This document shows, piece by piece, positions 8,378 through 16,879 of a stretch of 64,000 bases of DNA; positions within the stretch are counted from its first letter, which is position 1, and each line of letters begins with the position of its first letter. A model generated the notes under the pieces. The model worked only from the letters and a program-made list of their open reading frames with translations, did no database searches and was not told the origin of the DNA. Both the position numbers and the translations under genes were made by a program. Source of the DNA: Methanolobus profundi (GTDB taxonomy: Archaea > Halobacteriota > Methanosarcinia > Methanosarcinales > Methanosarcinaceae); assembly GCF_900114835.1 (NCBI RefSeq), contig NZ_FOUJ01000002.1, positions 16,089 through 80,088 of the forward strand. Direction: 5' to 3'.

Positions 8378-8461
8378 ATACCAGCTTTCTCCAGACATTT
8401 ATCATGATCGTAGCACATACCTATGGAACCATGTCTTTGCTGCTTCATTTTATAGGATCAA

Positions 8462-8481
8462 GGAGAGAGATCAGTCTCTCC
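8462..8481. terminator. Convergent hairpin between vhtD and the cytochrome gene
   Basis: GGAGAGA (8462-8468) pairs with TCTCTCC (8475-8481) around a 6-base loop. It lies 85 bases after the protease stop and overlaps the stop of the cytochrome gene on the other strand, so it may end transcription in both directions. Confidence 0.5.
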
Positions 8482-9712
8482 TCCTTATGAACGTCAGTGC
8501 TGCAATTGTTCCGGCTACGGCCAGGATCGCTTCAAAACCTGGTTGTGAGGGTGCTGACTTGCGCCCTATTACTGAATTGAAAAGTATCCTGGAATTATCC
8601 AGATATTCATAGGTACGCTCCTTATTGTGTATCCCATAACTTCCATCCCCCTTTACCGCTTCCATATAGAAAATGGCATTGTTGTAATCTGCCAGTGAAG
8701 CATTGTATTCAGAAGTACCGTTCAACCTTTCAAGCGATACGCTTGCATTTGCTTTCAGAGTTTCAAGATCATCAAGTCTTTCAGCAACAATTCCCTGCTT
8801 TGCTTCGAGGACCGGAGTGAAGAATTCCTTATGGCAATCATAACAGCCATTGGAAGAATCAGGACTGAACAACAATTCCGGTTCAAGATCAAAGGTATGT
8901 CCGGTTATGGCAGTTTCTCCTGAAGTATCATTGAATTCACGAGTGGCCATATGACAATCTGAACAGCCTATGTTCACAGGATGCACGCCATTGTCATAGA
9001 TAGAGTTGTTATACATCTCCCAATTTGGATGAAGCACTGAAGTGGTCATACCATCAGGTGATACATTTTGTGAATTGTGACAGTTCCCACACAGCAACAC
9101 CTCATCCTCTATCCGGTAATCTGCAGAGTGAGGGTCATGGCAGGCGACGCATGTTATACTCCATTCAGAAACATCAGATGCTTCAGGAACCTCATCAAGG
9201 TTCAGCCCGTAAACATCTTCATCAGCCAGATTTGGAATTGCACCGTCTGTGGACTTGCATGACACACATGAATTATCCATTTCGAGAATGAACGGCTCTC
9301 CTACGTCGGCAGGTTCTGAATGACTCATCGCACCATCTATGTCGAAACCTTCTTTCCCGAACTCATCCCATTCCTCGATCACAGGATGACTGTCACCCCT
9401 GTGGCAGGTCCCGCATATCTCAGCAGAAAGGTTCACTTCCGGCACGTTACCAAAAGGACTACCAATGTGAACATCATAGCCCCCTGATGGCGGAGCATGG
9501 CACACCTCACATGATATAGGATCAATTGTTGCTTCTGATCCAGCATGTACAGATATATTCCATGCATTGTATATACCAGAATGACAGCTCTTACATTCCT
9601 CAGGTTGCCCTGCAACGGATGTCATAGTTAAAATGAGTACTACACCCAGTGCTAAATAAGCATATTTCGCCAGATAACTCCCCCATATCCAATTGATAAT
9701 ATTCTGACCCAA
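8471..9712 (-). CDS. Surface multiheme cytochrome c with eight heme-type motifs (fourth is CxxCK) and PGF-CTERM anchor
   Basis: A 413-residue exported protein. After a hydrophobic signal (residues 15-35) come CKSCH (40), CEVCH (68), CGTCH (100), CVSCK (149), CVACH (188), CGNCH (208), CSDCH (250) and CYDCH (290): seven standard heme sites and one CxxCK. Lysine-ligated CxxCK hemes are the catalytic hemes of NrfA and of octaheme nitrite reductases, in which CxxCK is also fourth of eight. The C-terminal part has KGDGSYGIHNKERTYEYL, a His-Asn segment common near the end of such cytochromes, then PGF, a hydrophobic helix and RRR, an archaeosortase (PGF-CTERM) signal placing it on the outer face of the membrane. 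It could be an enzyme or an electron conduit. The TTG start at 9712 abuts a TATA-like box, so a start nearer the signal peptide (CTG about 13 codons in, after GGGGGAG) is possible. Confidence 0.85.
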   Translation of the reverse strand: MGQNIINWIWGSYLAKYAYLALGVVLILTMTSVAGQPEECKSCHSGIYNAWNISVHAGSEATIDPISCEVCHAPPSGGYDVHIGSPFGNVPEVNLSAEICGTCHRGDSHPVIEEWDEFGKEGFDIDGAMSHSEPADVGEPFILEMDNSCVSCKSTDGAIPNLADEDVYGLNLDEVPEASDVSEWSITCVACHDPHSADYRIEDEVLLCGNCHNSQNVSPDGMTTSVLHPNWEMYNNSIYDNGVHPVNIGCSDCHMATREFNDTSGETAITGHTFDLEPELLFSPDSSNGCYDCHKEFFTPVLEAKQGIVAERLDDLETLKANASVSLERLNGTSEYNASLADYNNAIFYMEAVKGDGSYGIHNKERTYEYLDNSRILFNSVIGRKSAPSQPGFEAILAVAGTIAALTFIRRRD

Positions 9713-9894
9713 TTATATTTAAAAAATTGCACCTGGAAGTATCAACAAACGATCATTCTGAACAGATATATGATTTATCGATGGATGAACACGGTCCTCA
9801 CAGTTGTTCATATATCGTGTCCTACAAAGACAGATCATTTTTTCGTTGATGTTTATTAACAATAAACTCATCAACTGAACATAGAGGTTGATCC

Positions 9895-10236
9895 ATGTCC
9901 ATCGATCATATCGGCTGCTGCGGTGCATACTGCAGAACCTGTAAACCATTCAACACCGGCTCGTGCAAGGGATGCAGACTCGGCTATGACACCGGTGAAA
10001 GGGACATAATTAAAGCAAAATGCCAGATGAAGGTATGCTGCATTGGGAAAGGTTATACGACCTGTGCTGACTGTCCTGAAATTGGGTCATGTCCGATGAT
10101 CAATGAGTTCTACGGCAAGAACGGGTACAAATATGGAAAATACAGGCAGGCAACTGAGTTTATCAGAGAGAATGGATACGAAGAGTTTTTGAAGATTGCT
10201 GAGAATTGGACAAATGCCCATGGAAAATACAAATAA
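9895..10236 (+). CDS. DUF3795-like cysteine-rich protein
   Basis: A 113-residue protein with eleven cysteines, mostly in the first 70 residues: CCGAYCRTC, CKGC, KCQMKVCC, CADCPEIGSCP. This arrangement, with the opening 'CG-YC--C', matches the DUF3795 family of small proteins common in methanogens and clostridia; a metal or Fe-S site is likely but the function is unknown. ATG 9895 follows GAGGTTGATCC. The C-terminus (YRQATEFIRENGYEEFLK) is helical. The next gene, a nucleotidyltransferase-like protein, begins inside the last codons, so the two are probably cotranscribed. Confidence 0.75.
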   Translation: MSIDHIGCCGAYCRTCKPFNTGSCKGCRLGYDTGERDIIKAKCQMKVCCIGKGYTTCADCPEIGSCPMINEFYGKNGYKYGKYRQATEFIRENGYEEFLKIAENWTNAHGKYK

Positions 10237-10528
10237 CACTACAACAGAAGAGCATATCAAGCAGCTTCGCGAGCTATTACCAGAGCTGGAGAAAAAGTTC
10301 AATGTGAGCTCTCTTGCGATATTTGGTCCTTATGTAAGAAATGAAGAGAACAAAAAAAGTGACCTCGACTTGCTTATAGAATACAGTGAAATGCCCGGAT
10401 TGCTTGGATTCATTGAGCATGAGAAGTACCTTTCTGATAGATTGGGAATTAAAGTTGGCCTTATACTCAAACCTGTCCTGAAGCAAATGGTTGGAAAAGA
10501 CATAGTGAACGAAACCATATTAATATAG
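10220..10528 (+). CDS. Minimal nucleotidyltransferase (MNT/MntA-type), degenerate first motif, no HepT partner
   Basis: A 102-residue protein. SLAIFGPYVRNEENKKSDLDLLIEY is close to the nucleotidyltransferase motif GS-x-x-R-...-D-x-D (given here as two runs: IFGPYVR then SDLDLLIEY); the usual Gly-Ser is Gly-Pro, while both catalytic aspartates remain. Proteins of this size are usually the antitoxin MntA of a HEPN/MNT pair that AMPylates the HepT toxin, but no HEPN gene lies next to it. ATG 10220 overlaps the DUF3795 gene by 17 bases; an earlier TTG at 10196 is less likely. It may be an orphan antitoxin or a protein with another target. The Ser-to-Pro change could reduce catalysis. Confidence 0.65.
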   Translation: MENTNNTTTEEHIKQLRELLPELEKKFNVSSLAIFGPYVRNEENKKSDLDLLIEYSEMPGLLGFIEHEKYLSDRLGIKVGLILKPVLKQMVGKDIVNETILI

Positions 10529-10614
10529 AAATGGATCTGTAGCTGCTGACCAGTGGCTAGTTCAAATATTCTCTGGACAAACAACCTTAAATAAACTCAC
10601 ACGCACCTATCACC

Positions 10615-10818
10615 ATGAACCCGGGCAGTGCCAGAAAGAACATCAAAATAGGACTTGACGTGGGAATAGTCCTGAAGCAGGATCAGAAAAATGGCAAGAT
10701 CACCAGAGGTATTGTCAAAAGGATCCTGACAAATTCCTCATCCCATCCTCACGGAATAAAAGTTCAACTGGAAGATGGTCGTGTTGGAAGAGTAAAGGAA
10801 ATTCACTCCGGTGAGTGA
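10615..10818 (+). CDS. YwbE family protein (DUF2196)
   Basis: A 67-residue basic protein with the family pattern 'G-x-V-IVLK-DQ--GK-TRGIVK-ILTNS--HPHGIKV-LEDG-VGRVKEI'. It is small, likely an SH3/KOW-like beta barrel, and conserved in bacteria and archaea as YwbE; its function is unknown although an RNA or ribosome link is often assumed. TATA-like CCTTAAATAAA lies at about 10585 and ATG 10615 follows CACC without a strong ribosome binding site, so the mRNA may be nearly leaderless. Full length for the family. Confidence 0.85.
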   Translation: MNPGSARKNIKIGLDVGIVLKQDQKNGKITRGIVKRILTNSSSHPHGIKVQLEDGRVGRVKEIHSGE

Positions 10819-10837
10819 ATAGATTCTTTGTTCCTTT

Positions 10838-11026
10838 TCAGGAATTCTTAGTATAGCATGCAAAACTCTTATTACAGCTTGTACATTTTGAAGTGGACTT
10901 ATAAATTGCTCCGAAGTCTACCGGTTTCCCGGAAGTGACTGAAACACATACGATGCTCTGTCCCAGAGGTATTGTTGCAATTATTGGAGTTCCACACCCC
11001 GGACATAACACATTTTCGATTTTCAT
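10838..11026 (-). CDS. Small zinc-ribbon-like protein
   Basis: A 62-residue protein with two CxxC knuckles, CPGC at residues 8-11 and CTSC at about 48-51, plus one Cys after the second. The spacing suggests a single zinc ribbon. The middle part (IPLGQSIVCVSVTSGKPVDFG) has no known motif. Upstream of the ATG, on this strand, AGAGAGGAATAT supplies a ribosome binding site. No family is recognised. It lies downstream, on the same strand, of the CxxC protein at 11180-11380, separated by tandem repeats and a hairpin. Confidence 0.55.
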   Translation of the reverse strand: MKIENVLCPGCGTPIIATIPLGQSIVCVSVTSGKPVDFGAIYKSTSKCTSCNKSFACYTKNS

Positions 11027-11089
11027 AGATATATTCCTCTCTAGCTTAGCTTACGAGATAGATCGTCTAAAAATAAGGACAAAGAAAAA

Positions 11090-11136
11090 GTCGGTCAGAC
11101 AGATGTCGGTCAGACAGATGCCGATCAAAAGATCGG
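11090..11136. repeat. Perfect 15-bp tandem repeat plus hairpin
   Basis: The 15-mer GTCGGTCAGACAGAT occurs twice without a gap (11090-11104, 11105-11119), followed at once by CCGATC-AAAA-GATCGG (11121-11136), a perfect 6-bp hairpin. Read on the minus strand the hairpin precedes the repeats and a T-rich run, so it may end the 11180-11380 transcript, with the repeats as part of a terminator or processing site. Confidence 0.55.
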
Positions 11137-11179
11137 TCGTATCTGCCTTAATAAAATATTCCAGAATTGTAATATGAAA

Positions 11180-11380
11180 TTAGTATCTGGCTGGTCTGTG
11201 TTTCTGGAAGCATTCCCTGCAGTATACAGGTCTGTCACCAGATGGCTTGAAAGGTACTTCGGTCTCCTGTTTACAGTCAGAGCATGTTGTCTTGTGCATT
11301 TCTCTTGGACCGTTGTTTGACCTAAAGCCGCCACCGCCGCCGCCGCCTCTACTGTTTCCGCCTCTGTTATTGTATCCCAT
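11180..11380 (-). CDS. Gly-rich CxxC-x(n)-CxxC zinc-ribbon protein
   Basis: A 66-residue protein: an N-terminal Gly/Arg/Asn-rich tail (RGG-type, including seven glycines in a row) followed by a compact zinc-binding domain with CSDC and CREC, and the signature VPFKPSGDRPVYCRECF. This domain is common in small archaeal and candidate-phylum proteins and resembles the 'CxxC-x17-CxxC' family. RGG tails bind RNA, so an RNA-related role, perhaps in cold or stress response, is plausible but not shown. AGGAG lies eight bases before the ATG. An AT-rich TATATAAATATA lies directly upstream. Confidence 0.75.
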   Translation of the reverse strand: MGYNNRGGNSRGGGGGGGFRSNNGPREMHKTTCSDCKQETEVPFKPSGDRPVYCRECFQKHRPARY

Positions 11381-11756
11381 TTGTTTATCTCCTAATATAT
11401 TTATATAGTCCGCACAGCAGAACCGATACTGAGAATTATCGCATGAACAGTTTTACCTGTTTTTACCAAATCGCTCATTCCGATACGGCTACTTCTTACT
11501 GTCAGCAATTGTTAAAAGAAGCACGCAAAAATAGAGTAACCCTTTATTAAATCGTTGAGCAATCGAACTAGTACATAAGACGGGCCTATGGTATAAATAA
11601 CCGGTGCTATCAATTAAGAATAATGTAAAATAAATTCATACTTCTCGATGAATATATCATGGAACTTCAAGTAAGTTCAGTATCCACAATAAGAGTATGG
11701 AAGGACAGCATATAAGTAAAGCTATTTCAGACCAAAGCGTAAAAATAAAAAAGTGA
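11381..11756. other. 376-base non-coding stretch
   Basis: It separates two minus-strand genes. Apart from the TATA-like sequence next to the 11380 gene and scattered AT-rich runs (for example around 11590-11640), no gene, tRNA or clear repeat is seen. Confidence 0.5.
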
Positions 11757-12281
11757 TCATGCGGGTACAGCACCCGCATTTTCCACCTGGCTCAGTTGCA
11801 GTTTCTGCTCATCTTTGAATATCCTGTCAATATCAAGCAGTATAAGCAGTCTGTCGTCAACCTTCCCTACACCCTGTACATATTTCCCGGCAATTCCGGA
11901 AACAAGGATATCAGGTGCAGGTTCAATATTTTCACCTGGTATGTTCAATACCTCATTAACCGAGTCAACGATCACTCCTGCGGTCAGGTCACCTATTTCC
12001 AGTACCACAATACGTGAGTTCTCACTCGCATCCTTATGGACCATCCCAAACCTTGCTGCAAGGTCGATGATCGGGATTATGCTTCCACGAAGGTTTATCA
12101 CCCCTTTCACATGATCCGGTATCTGCGGGATCTTAGTGATAGAGGGTATGCGAATGATCTCTTTTACTTTGTATATCTCAATACCGAACTCTTCATCGGA
12201 AAGCTGGCATATGACCATCTGGAGCAGCTCTGTAGAAGAGCTGCTTTCCTGTGTACTTGATCCTGTCATTATAGAAGCCAC
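11757..12281 (-). CDS. cheW: Chemotaxis coupling protein CheW
   Basis: A 174-residue protein with the CheW fold: a Ser-rich N-terminal tail of about 18 residues, then LQMVICQLSDEEFGIEIYKVKEII, and the signature IPDHVKGVINLRGSIIPIIDL near residue 60. CheW links chemoreceptors to the kinase CheA. It starts four bases after the stop of the large chemoreceptor gene on the same strand, so the two form one operon and very likely one signalling complex. CheA, CheY and CheR/B are not in the window and must be encoded elsewhere. The C-terminus extends about 15 residues beyond the usual end. Confidence 0.9.
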   Translation of the reverse strand: MASIMTGSSTQESSSSTELLQMVICQLSDEEFGIEIYKVKEIIRIPSITKIPQIPDHVKGVINLRGSIIPIIDLAARFGMVHKDASENSRIVVLEIGDLTAGVIVDSVNEVLNIPGENIEPAPDILVSGIAGKYVQGVGKVDDRLLILLDIDRIFKDEQKLQLSQVENAGAVPA

Positions 12282-12285
12282 CGTA

Positions 12286-15228
12286 TCAGACCAATCTCAT
12301 ATTCGAAGGACTGAACGATCTCCTTGCCATAGTGGAATTCTGGGTTTCCAGACGGAACCTTGATACTACATCCTGCATACTGGTCGAGACAGCAGCAAGT
12401 TCCTGGGCGGACCTGGATAGCTCCTGCATGGAGTCTGCCTGGGACTGGACAGACTCAACTGCTTCCTGTGCCCCTGCAGCGGATTGCTCTGCAATGGCAG
12501 ATACCTCTTCACTGGCAGATGTAACCTGTTCGATCGATGCGGACTGTTCCTCTGCAGCAGCGGCGATCTCCTGGGACATCTTCACGATGGTATCTCCTGC
12601 CTTAACAACCTCTTCGATAGCAGAGACAGACTGTTCCAGAGAAGCTGCTCCTGTTTCAACCTCTTCGGTACCTTTCTTCATGGATGACACTGCATTGTGT
12701 GTTCCTTCCTGCATCTGCTGGATCAGCTGTGCGATCTCCTTTGCAGCCTTACCGGAATCCTCAGCGAGCTTTCTTACTTCATCAGCCACGACAGCAAATC
12801 CGCGTCCGTGCTCACCTGCCCTTGCAGCCTCAATAGCAGCATTCAGCGCAAGGAGGTTGGTCTGGTCTGCTATCTTTGTGATCAGACTGACGATCTCCCC
12901 GATCTGTTTGGATTTACCGTCAAGGTCCTGAATAACATTTGAAGAATCATCCACCGCAGATTTGATGCTGTTCATCTTTAAGCGCAGCTCCTGCGACATT
13001 GTACCAAGATTCTGTATAAGATTGTTAGAGTCAACAGCATTCTGTGCAGCCTCATCGGAATTTCTCGCTACTTCCTGAACAGTGCGACTCATGTCAGCCA
13101 TTGATAATGAAACCTCTTCGGTCTTTGAAGACTGTAGCTGCATACCTCTTGATATCTCATTTACAGTGCTGGTCACCTGCTCGGATGTAGCTGCAAGTTC
13201 CTCAGTAGATGCAGACATTTCCTGTGCCGTTGAAGCGATCAATTCGGCATTCTCACGCATGACACCCACAACATTCTGAAGCTCATCACCCAGACCATTG
13301 AGTGTATCACTGAGTTCTCTGAACTCTCCCTTCGCATCTATTGAGAACCTTGTGGTGAGATCACCGTCTGCATACGCATTGATGACCCTTGCAGCCTCGT
13401 TGAGCGGACCGATGACAGCATCAAGGGTATCGTTTATTCCTGTTACGATCTTTCCGAAGTCACCTTTATGCTTTGATGCATCTGCACGGAAATGGAGCTG
13501 ACCTTCTACAGCCGCCTCTATCAATGAATCGGTATCAACTATCAGGGATTTAAGATTTGAACGGACCTGCTCTACGGTCTCATTGATGAAAGCCTTCTTA
13601 CCAGGGAACTGTTCAAGCTCAGCATCGAAGTTACCTTCTCCGAATTCCTTGATACATGCCATTGCCTTTTTCTTAACGCTGATGTGGCCATTGACCATGT
13701 TGTTGACCCCCTCGGCCATTTCGTAGTAAGCACCTTCGAACTTATCCAGCGGGATAACAACATCAATATCACCCAGATCATGCTGTACGGACATGTTGTT
13801 CATTTCATGGATGAAGCTCTTGACATTACCACGCAATTCCTCAATGGTGTCATTGATGAACGCTTTCTTGCCAGGGAACTGTTCAAGCTCAGCATCATAG
13901 TTACCCTTACTGAACTCAGCAACACAGGCCATTGCCTTCTTCTTGACACTGATGTGACCGTTGACCATGTCGTTGACACCCTCGGCCATTTCATAGTAAG
14001 CACCTTCGAACTTGTCCAGTGGTATAATAACATCAATGTCACCAGCATCGTGCTGTGCGGACATGTTGTTCATTTCATGGATAAAGCTCTTGACATTGCC
14101 ACGTAATTCCTCAATGGTCTCATTGATGAACGCTTTCTTGCCAGGGAACTGTTCAAGCTCAGCATCATAGTTACCCTTGCTGAACTCGGCAACACAGGCC
14201 ATTGCCTTCTTCTTGACACTGATGTGACCATTGACCATATCGTTGACACCTTTAGCCATTTCAGCATAGACACCATTGAACTTGTCTTCCTGAATGACAA
14301 CATCGATATCACCGGCATCGTGCTGTTCTGACATGTATGCCATTTCACTTGTGAACGTGTTGAATTCGTCTATGAGCTGATTGATGTTGTTCTTGATCTC
14401 ATTGAAATCGCCTTTGTATTCATCAGTGATCTTCTCAGGAATATCACCCTTTGAGATCCTGTCCACGTATTCTGCAGAAACATTAAGCGGTCCTGTCGTG
14501 GAATCCAATGTTTCATTGATACCATCAATCAAAAGCTTGAACTGACCTTCATATTGGGAAGAATCCGCCCTAAAATCGAGTTTTCCTTCTTTTGACGCAT
14601 TTGCCAACTCAACAGTTGCATCTATCATGCCTTCGACATTTTCCATCATCCTGATAAATGAAGGGACCAGTCTGTCGTTCTCTGAACGTCTGCCTGTTCC
14701 ATTCCCTATCTGACGATATCTTTCAAGGTCACTGATATCCCCGCTTGCTATGTTCTGTGCAGTATCTGTAACATGCATTAATCTGTCACGAACCTCGTTT
14801 ACCGCACTACCGACTTCAGCATAGATACCCTGGTAGTTCCCTTCTACATTCACTGTGAGATCGTTCACTGCCATTCTTTGCAGCACAGTGTTCACTTCTG
14901 CCATGCCACCAAGACTATCAATACATTCATTGATGTTGTTCTTGATCACATTTAAATCGCCTTTGTAGTCTTCAGTGATCTTTTCAGGGATCTCGCCTTT
15001 TGAGATCTGGTAGATGTATTCTGCAGAAACATTCAAAGGTCCGATCAGCAGATCAAGAAGAGTGTTGATACCTTTCAGAATTTCCCTATCGGTCCCTTCA
15101 TAGCCATCAACTCTGGCACGTGTATCCAGTTTACCCTCAAGTGCAGCTTCTACAAGCCTGAGTATCTCTTCAACAGCATTGGAATTATTTTGCTTGATTT
15201 CCACAAAATCGTTTTTTTCATCTGACAT
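12286..15228 (-). CDS. Soluble methyl-accepting chemotaxis protein with poly-HAMP-like repeats
   Basis: A 980-residue chemoreceptor without any membrane helix or signal, hence cytoplasmic. Residues 1-290 hold HAMP-like modules (repeated [17 protein letters not shown] and GPLN motifs). Residues 299-568 contain three nearly identical 90-residue repeats, each beginning MS-x-QHD-x-GDIDV and containing [13 protein letters not shown] and [13 protein letters not shown]. Residues 570-650 hold further HAMP-like units (DGDLTTRF). The signalling domain follows, with the conserved hairpin tip around residues 786-826 ([20 protein letters not shown]). No ligand-binding domain is evident, so the long coiled HAMP array itself, or a bound partner, must sense the signal. 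CheW is encoded directly downstream. The repeats are close enough in DNA to recombine. Confidence 0.9.
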   Translation of the reverse strand: MSDEKNDFVEIKQNNSNAVEEILRLVEAALEGKLDTRARVDGYEGTDREILKGINTLLDLLIGPLNVSAEYIYQISKGEIPEKITEDYKGDLNVIKNNINECIDSLGGMAEVNTVLQRMAVNDLTVNVEGNYQGIYAEVGSAVNEVRDRLMHVTDTAQNIASGDISDLERYRQIGNGTGRRSENDRLVPSFIRMMENVEGMIDATVELANASKEGKLDFRADSSQYEGQFKLLIDGINETLDSTTGPLNVSAEYVDRISKGDIPEKITDEYKGDFNEIKNNINQLIDEFNTFTSEMAYMSEQHDAGDIDVVIQEDKFNGVYAEMAKGVNDMVNGHISVKKKAMACVAEFSKGNYDAELEQFPGKKAFINETIEELRGNVKSFIHEMNNMSAQHDAGDIDVIIPLDKFEGAYYEMAEGVNDMVNGHISVKKKAMACVAEFSKGNYDAELEQFPGKKAFINDTIEELRGNVKSFIHEMNNMSVQHDLGDIDVVIPLDKFEGAYYEMAEGVNNMVNGHISVKKKAMACIKEFGEGNFDAELEQFPGKKAFINETVEQVRSNLKSLIVDTDSLIEAAVEGQLHFRADASKHKGDFGKIVTGINDTLDAVIGPLNEAARVINAYADGDLTTRFSIDAKGEFRELSDTLNGLGDELQNVVGVMRENAELIASTAQEMSASTEELAATSEQVTSTVNEISRGMQLQSSKTEEVSLSMADMSRTVQEVARNSDEAAQNAVDSNNLIQNLGTMSQELRLKMNSIKSAVDDSSNVIQDLDGKSKQIGEIVSLITKIADQTNLLALNAAIEAARAGEHGRGFAVVADEVRKLAEDSGKAAKEIAQLIQQMQEGTHNAVSSMKKGTEEVETGAASLEQSVSAIEEVVKAGDTIVKMSQEIAAAAEEQSASIEQVTSASEEVSAIAEQSAAGAQEAVESVQSQADSMQELSRSAQELAAVSTSMQDVVSRFRLETQNSTMARRSFSPSNMRLV
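13525..14334 (-). repeat. Three 270-bp in-frame tandem repeats within the chemoreceptor gene
   Basis: The units encode residues 299-388, 389-478 and 479-568 of the chemoreceptor. The first and second are close in sequence at both DNA and protein level; the third diverges mainly near its end. The unit length is exactly 90 codons, suggesting duplication of one HAMP-type signalling module. Confidence 0.85.
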
Positions 15229-15546
15229 TGATGTCCCTCGTTTTATGGACTGTTACGTTATTTACAATATCGAGTAACATTTGTGTATATACAAAAACAG
15301 TAGAATAAACTCAAATATACTAACGTGCAGACCCTATCTCTCATAAATTTCAATAGTTCACAATGTTATGTGCGAACAGATGTATATACATCAAAAATAG
15401 TATATAAATATTATTATAATTACAATTGTGAATTCTTTGATATAATTTAAGTAATGATCTCACGCACCAAATAACTTCGACCAGACAGATGCCCGGTCCT
15501 AAAAAAAGGATTAATACCCTTAAAAACATAGTTTGAAAAGGATAAC
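15229..15546. promoter_or_regulatory. Divergent control region with two palindromes sharing TGTATATACA
   Basis: This 318-base gap lies between the chemoreceptor gene and the extradiol-dioxygenase-like gene, which diverge. TGTATATACA occurs at 15284-15293 with nearly symmetric flanks and again inside the perfect 14-bp palindrome GATGTATATACATC at 15379-15392. A TATA-like AGTATATAAATATT follows at about 15399-15412. The two palindromes are likely binding sites for one dimeric regulator. Confidence 0.5.
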
Positions 15547-16362
15547 ATGAGTGGAGAAACATCAGATAACGGGAAGATGCCTGTACTATTCATCGGGCAC
15601 GGATCACCAATGAACATAATTCAGGACAACAGCTACACACAAAGCCTTGTAAAGCTGGGAAAGGAGCTTCCAAGACCTGAAGCAATTATGGTCGTTTCAG
15701 CTCACTGGATGACCGATGGGACATATGTTACGTGCGATGAAAAACCCAGGACCATCTATGATTTCTATGGATTCCCAAGGGAACTGTACAATGTGGATTA
15801 CCCCAGCCCGGGTTCACCTGAGAAGGCTGAGCTGGCATGCAGAACTGTGAAAAAGGAACCTGTGGAGTGCAGTGACCAGTGGGGACTGGACCATGCATCA
15901 TGGGCAGTTCTCAGACATATGTATCCTGAAGCCGACATTCCGGTCTTTGAGATGAGCATTGACTACTCGTTCAATGAATGGCATCCAAAGATGATGCAGC
16001 ATCACTACGACATGGCAACCGAGCTCAGAGAACTAAGGGAACAGGGAGTACTTATTATCGGAAGTGGTAATATTGTACATAACCTGGGCCTCATCGATTT
16101 CATGAACGTAAATGCAAAGCCCTATGAATGGGCTGTAGAATTTGATGAGAAGGTAAAGGCCAACCTTCTGTCCGGAAACCACAGGGACCTTATCGAATAC
16201 CTGAACATGGGTGAGACTGCAAAGCTGGCAGTGCCGACACTGGACCACTATCTGCCCATGATATATACGATCGCATTACAGGAAAAAGGTGAGACTCTGG
16301 AGTTCACTCATGAAGGATTCCAGCATGCATCCGTTTCCATGAGATGCTTTAAGATAGGATAA
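15547..16362 (+). CDS. Extradiol aromatic ring-opening dioxygenase family protein (DODA/YgiD-like)
   Basis: A 271-residue protein of the LigB/DODA class. Metal-site landmarks are GHGSPM near residue 18, SAHW near residue 53, a GLDHASW segment near residue 115 and GSGNIVHNL near residue 175, the usual histidine pattern of the 4,5-DOPA dioxygenase subfamily. Members open catechol rings with O2, which is unexpected in a strict anaerobe, so the physiological substrate is unknown; related anaerobe proteins may act on other compounds. ATG 15547 lies after GAAAAGGATAAC. It stands alone, transcribed divergently from the chemoreceptor gene and followed by a clear hairpin. Confidence 0.85.
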   Translation: MSGETSDNGKMPVLFIGHGSPMNIIQDNSYTQSLVKLGKELPRPEAIMVVSAHWMTDGTYVTCDEKPRTIYDFYGFPRELYNVDYPSPGSPEKAELACRTVKKEPVECSDQWGLDHASWAVLRHMYPEADIPVFEMSIDYSFNEWHPKMMQHHYDMATELRELREQGVLIIGSGNIVHNLGLIDFMNVNAKPYEWAVEFDEKVKANLLSGNHRDLIEYLNMGETAKLAVPTLDHYLPMIYTIALQEKGETLEFTHEGFQHASVSMRCFKIG

Positions 16363-16368
16363 AAATAA

Positions 16369-16387
16369 TTCAGCCGATGAGGCTGAA
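16369..16387. terminator. Convergent terminator hairpin
   Basis: TTCAGCC (16369-16375) and GGCTGAA (16381-16387) form a perfect 7-bp stem with loop GATGA, seven bases after the dioxygenase stop and facing the end of the convergent gene at 16412. Confidence 0.65.
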
Positions 16388-16411
16388 ATAACAAAAACAT
16401 AGAATACCAGA

Positions 16412-16879
16412 CTATTTTACCCTGTCACCATATATCTTTTTGAAATGGTCCTTCGGGTCAAAATCGGTCTTGAACTTCAATTTACCTGAATTGGACTGGA
16501 TGTTGACCTCCCATATATTCTGGACCTGGTCATCATCTGAACTGCTCTTTTTCTTTACTTTAATTGATTTTATACCTGCATTTGGGATCGCAAAGTTTGC
16601 CTCGTTCTCTGCCAGTGCTGCCTGTGCACTCATTCCGGCATACCTTTCAGCATATCTGAAAGAACCTTTTATCTGTGCACCCCACTGACCTAAGAACCCC
16701 TTTCCTTCGGCCTTGGCCTGATCACGTGATTCTTTTACGACCTGTTTCATAACATCATTTGTCACTTTGGCAAATATTGTCGTATCCGGTGTTGCAACAA
16801 GCGTGAACGCATCGTATGACAGACCTAACATCTTGCTTTTTCTCATATTTGGAACTATTCCGATCACTTCGTCGTCCAT
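16412..16879 (-). CDS. Uncharacterised 155-residue protein
   Basis: ATG at 16879 is chosen because AAGGAGGG lies six bases upstream; an earlier in-frame start at 16918 would have no ribosome binding site. The protein begins MDDEVIGIVPNMRKSK and has no signal or membrane helix. It contains VATPDTTIFAKV, a helical Lys/Glu-rich stretch (QVVKESRDQAKAEGKG), an Ala-rich stretch, and a C-terminal part of alternating beta-type segments. The overall pattern resembles a PH-like or lipid-binding beta sandwich but no family is recognised with confidence. It stands alone between a histidine kinase gene and the dioxygenase gene. Confidence 0.6.
   Translation of the reverse strand: MDDEVIGIVPNMRKSKMLGLSYDAFTLVATPDTTIFAKVTNDVMKQVVKESRDQAKAEGKGFLGQWGAQIKGSFRYAERYAGMSAQAALAENEANFAIPNAGIKSIKVKKKSSSDDDQVQNIWEVNIQSNSGKLKFKTDFDPKDHFKKIYGDRVK

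Noticed and set aside
13525..14334. Repeats as a possible CRISPR array or satellite
   Set aside because: The 270-bp units are in frame within a chemoreceptor gene and encode 90-residue protein modules.
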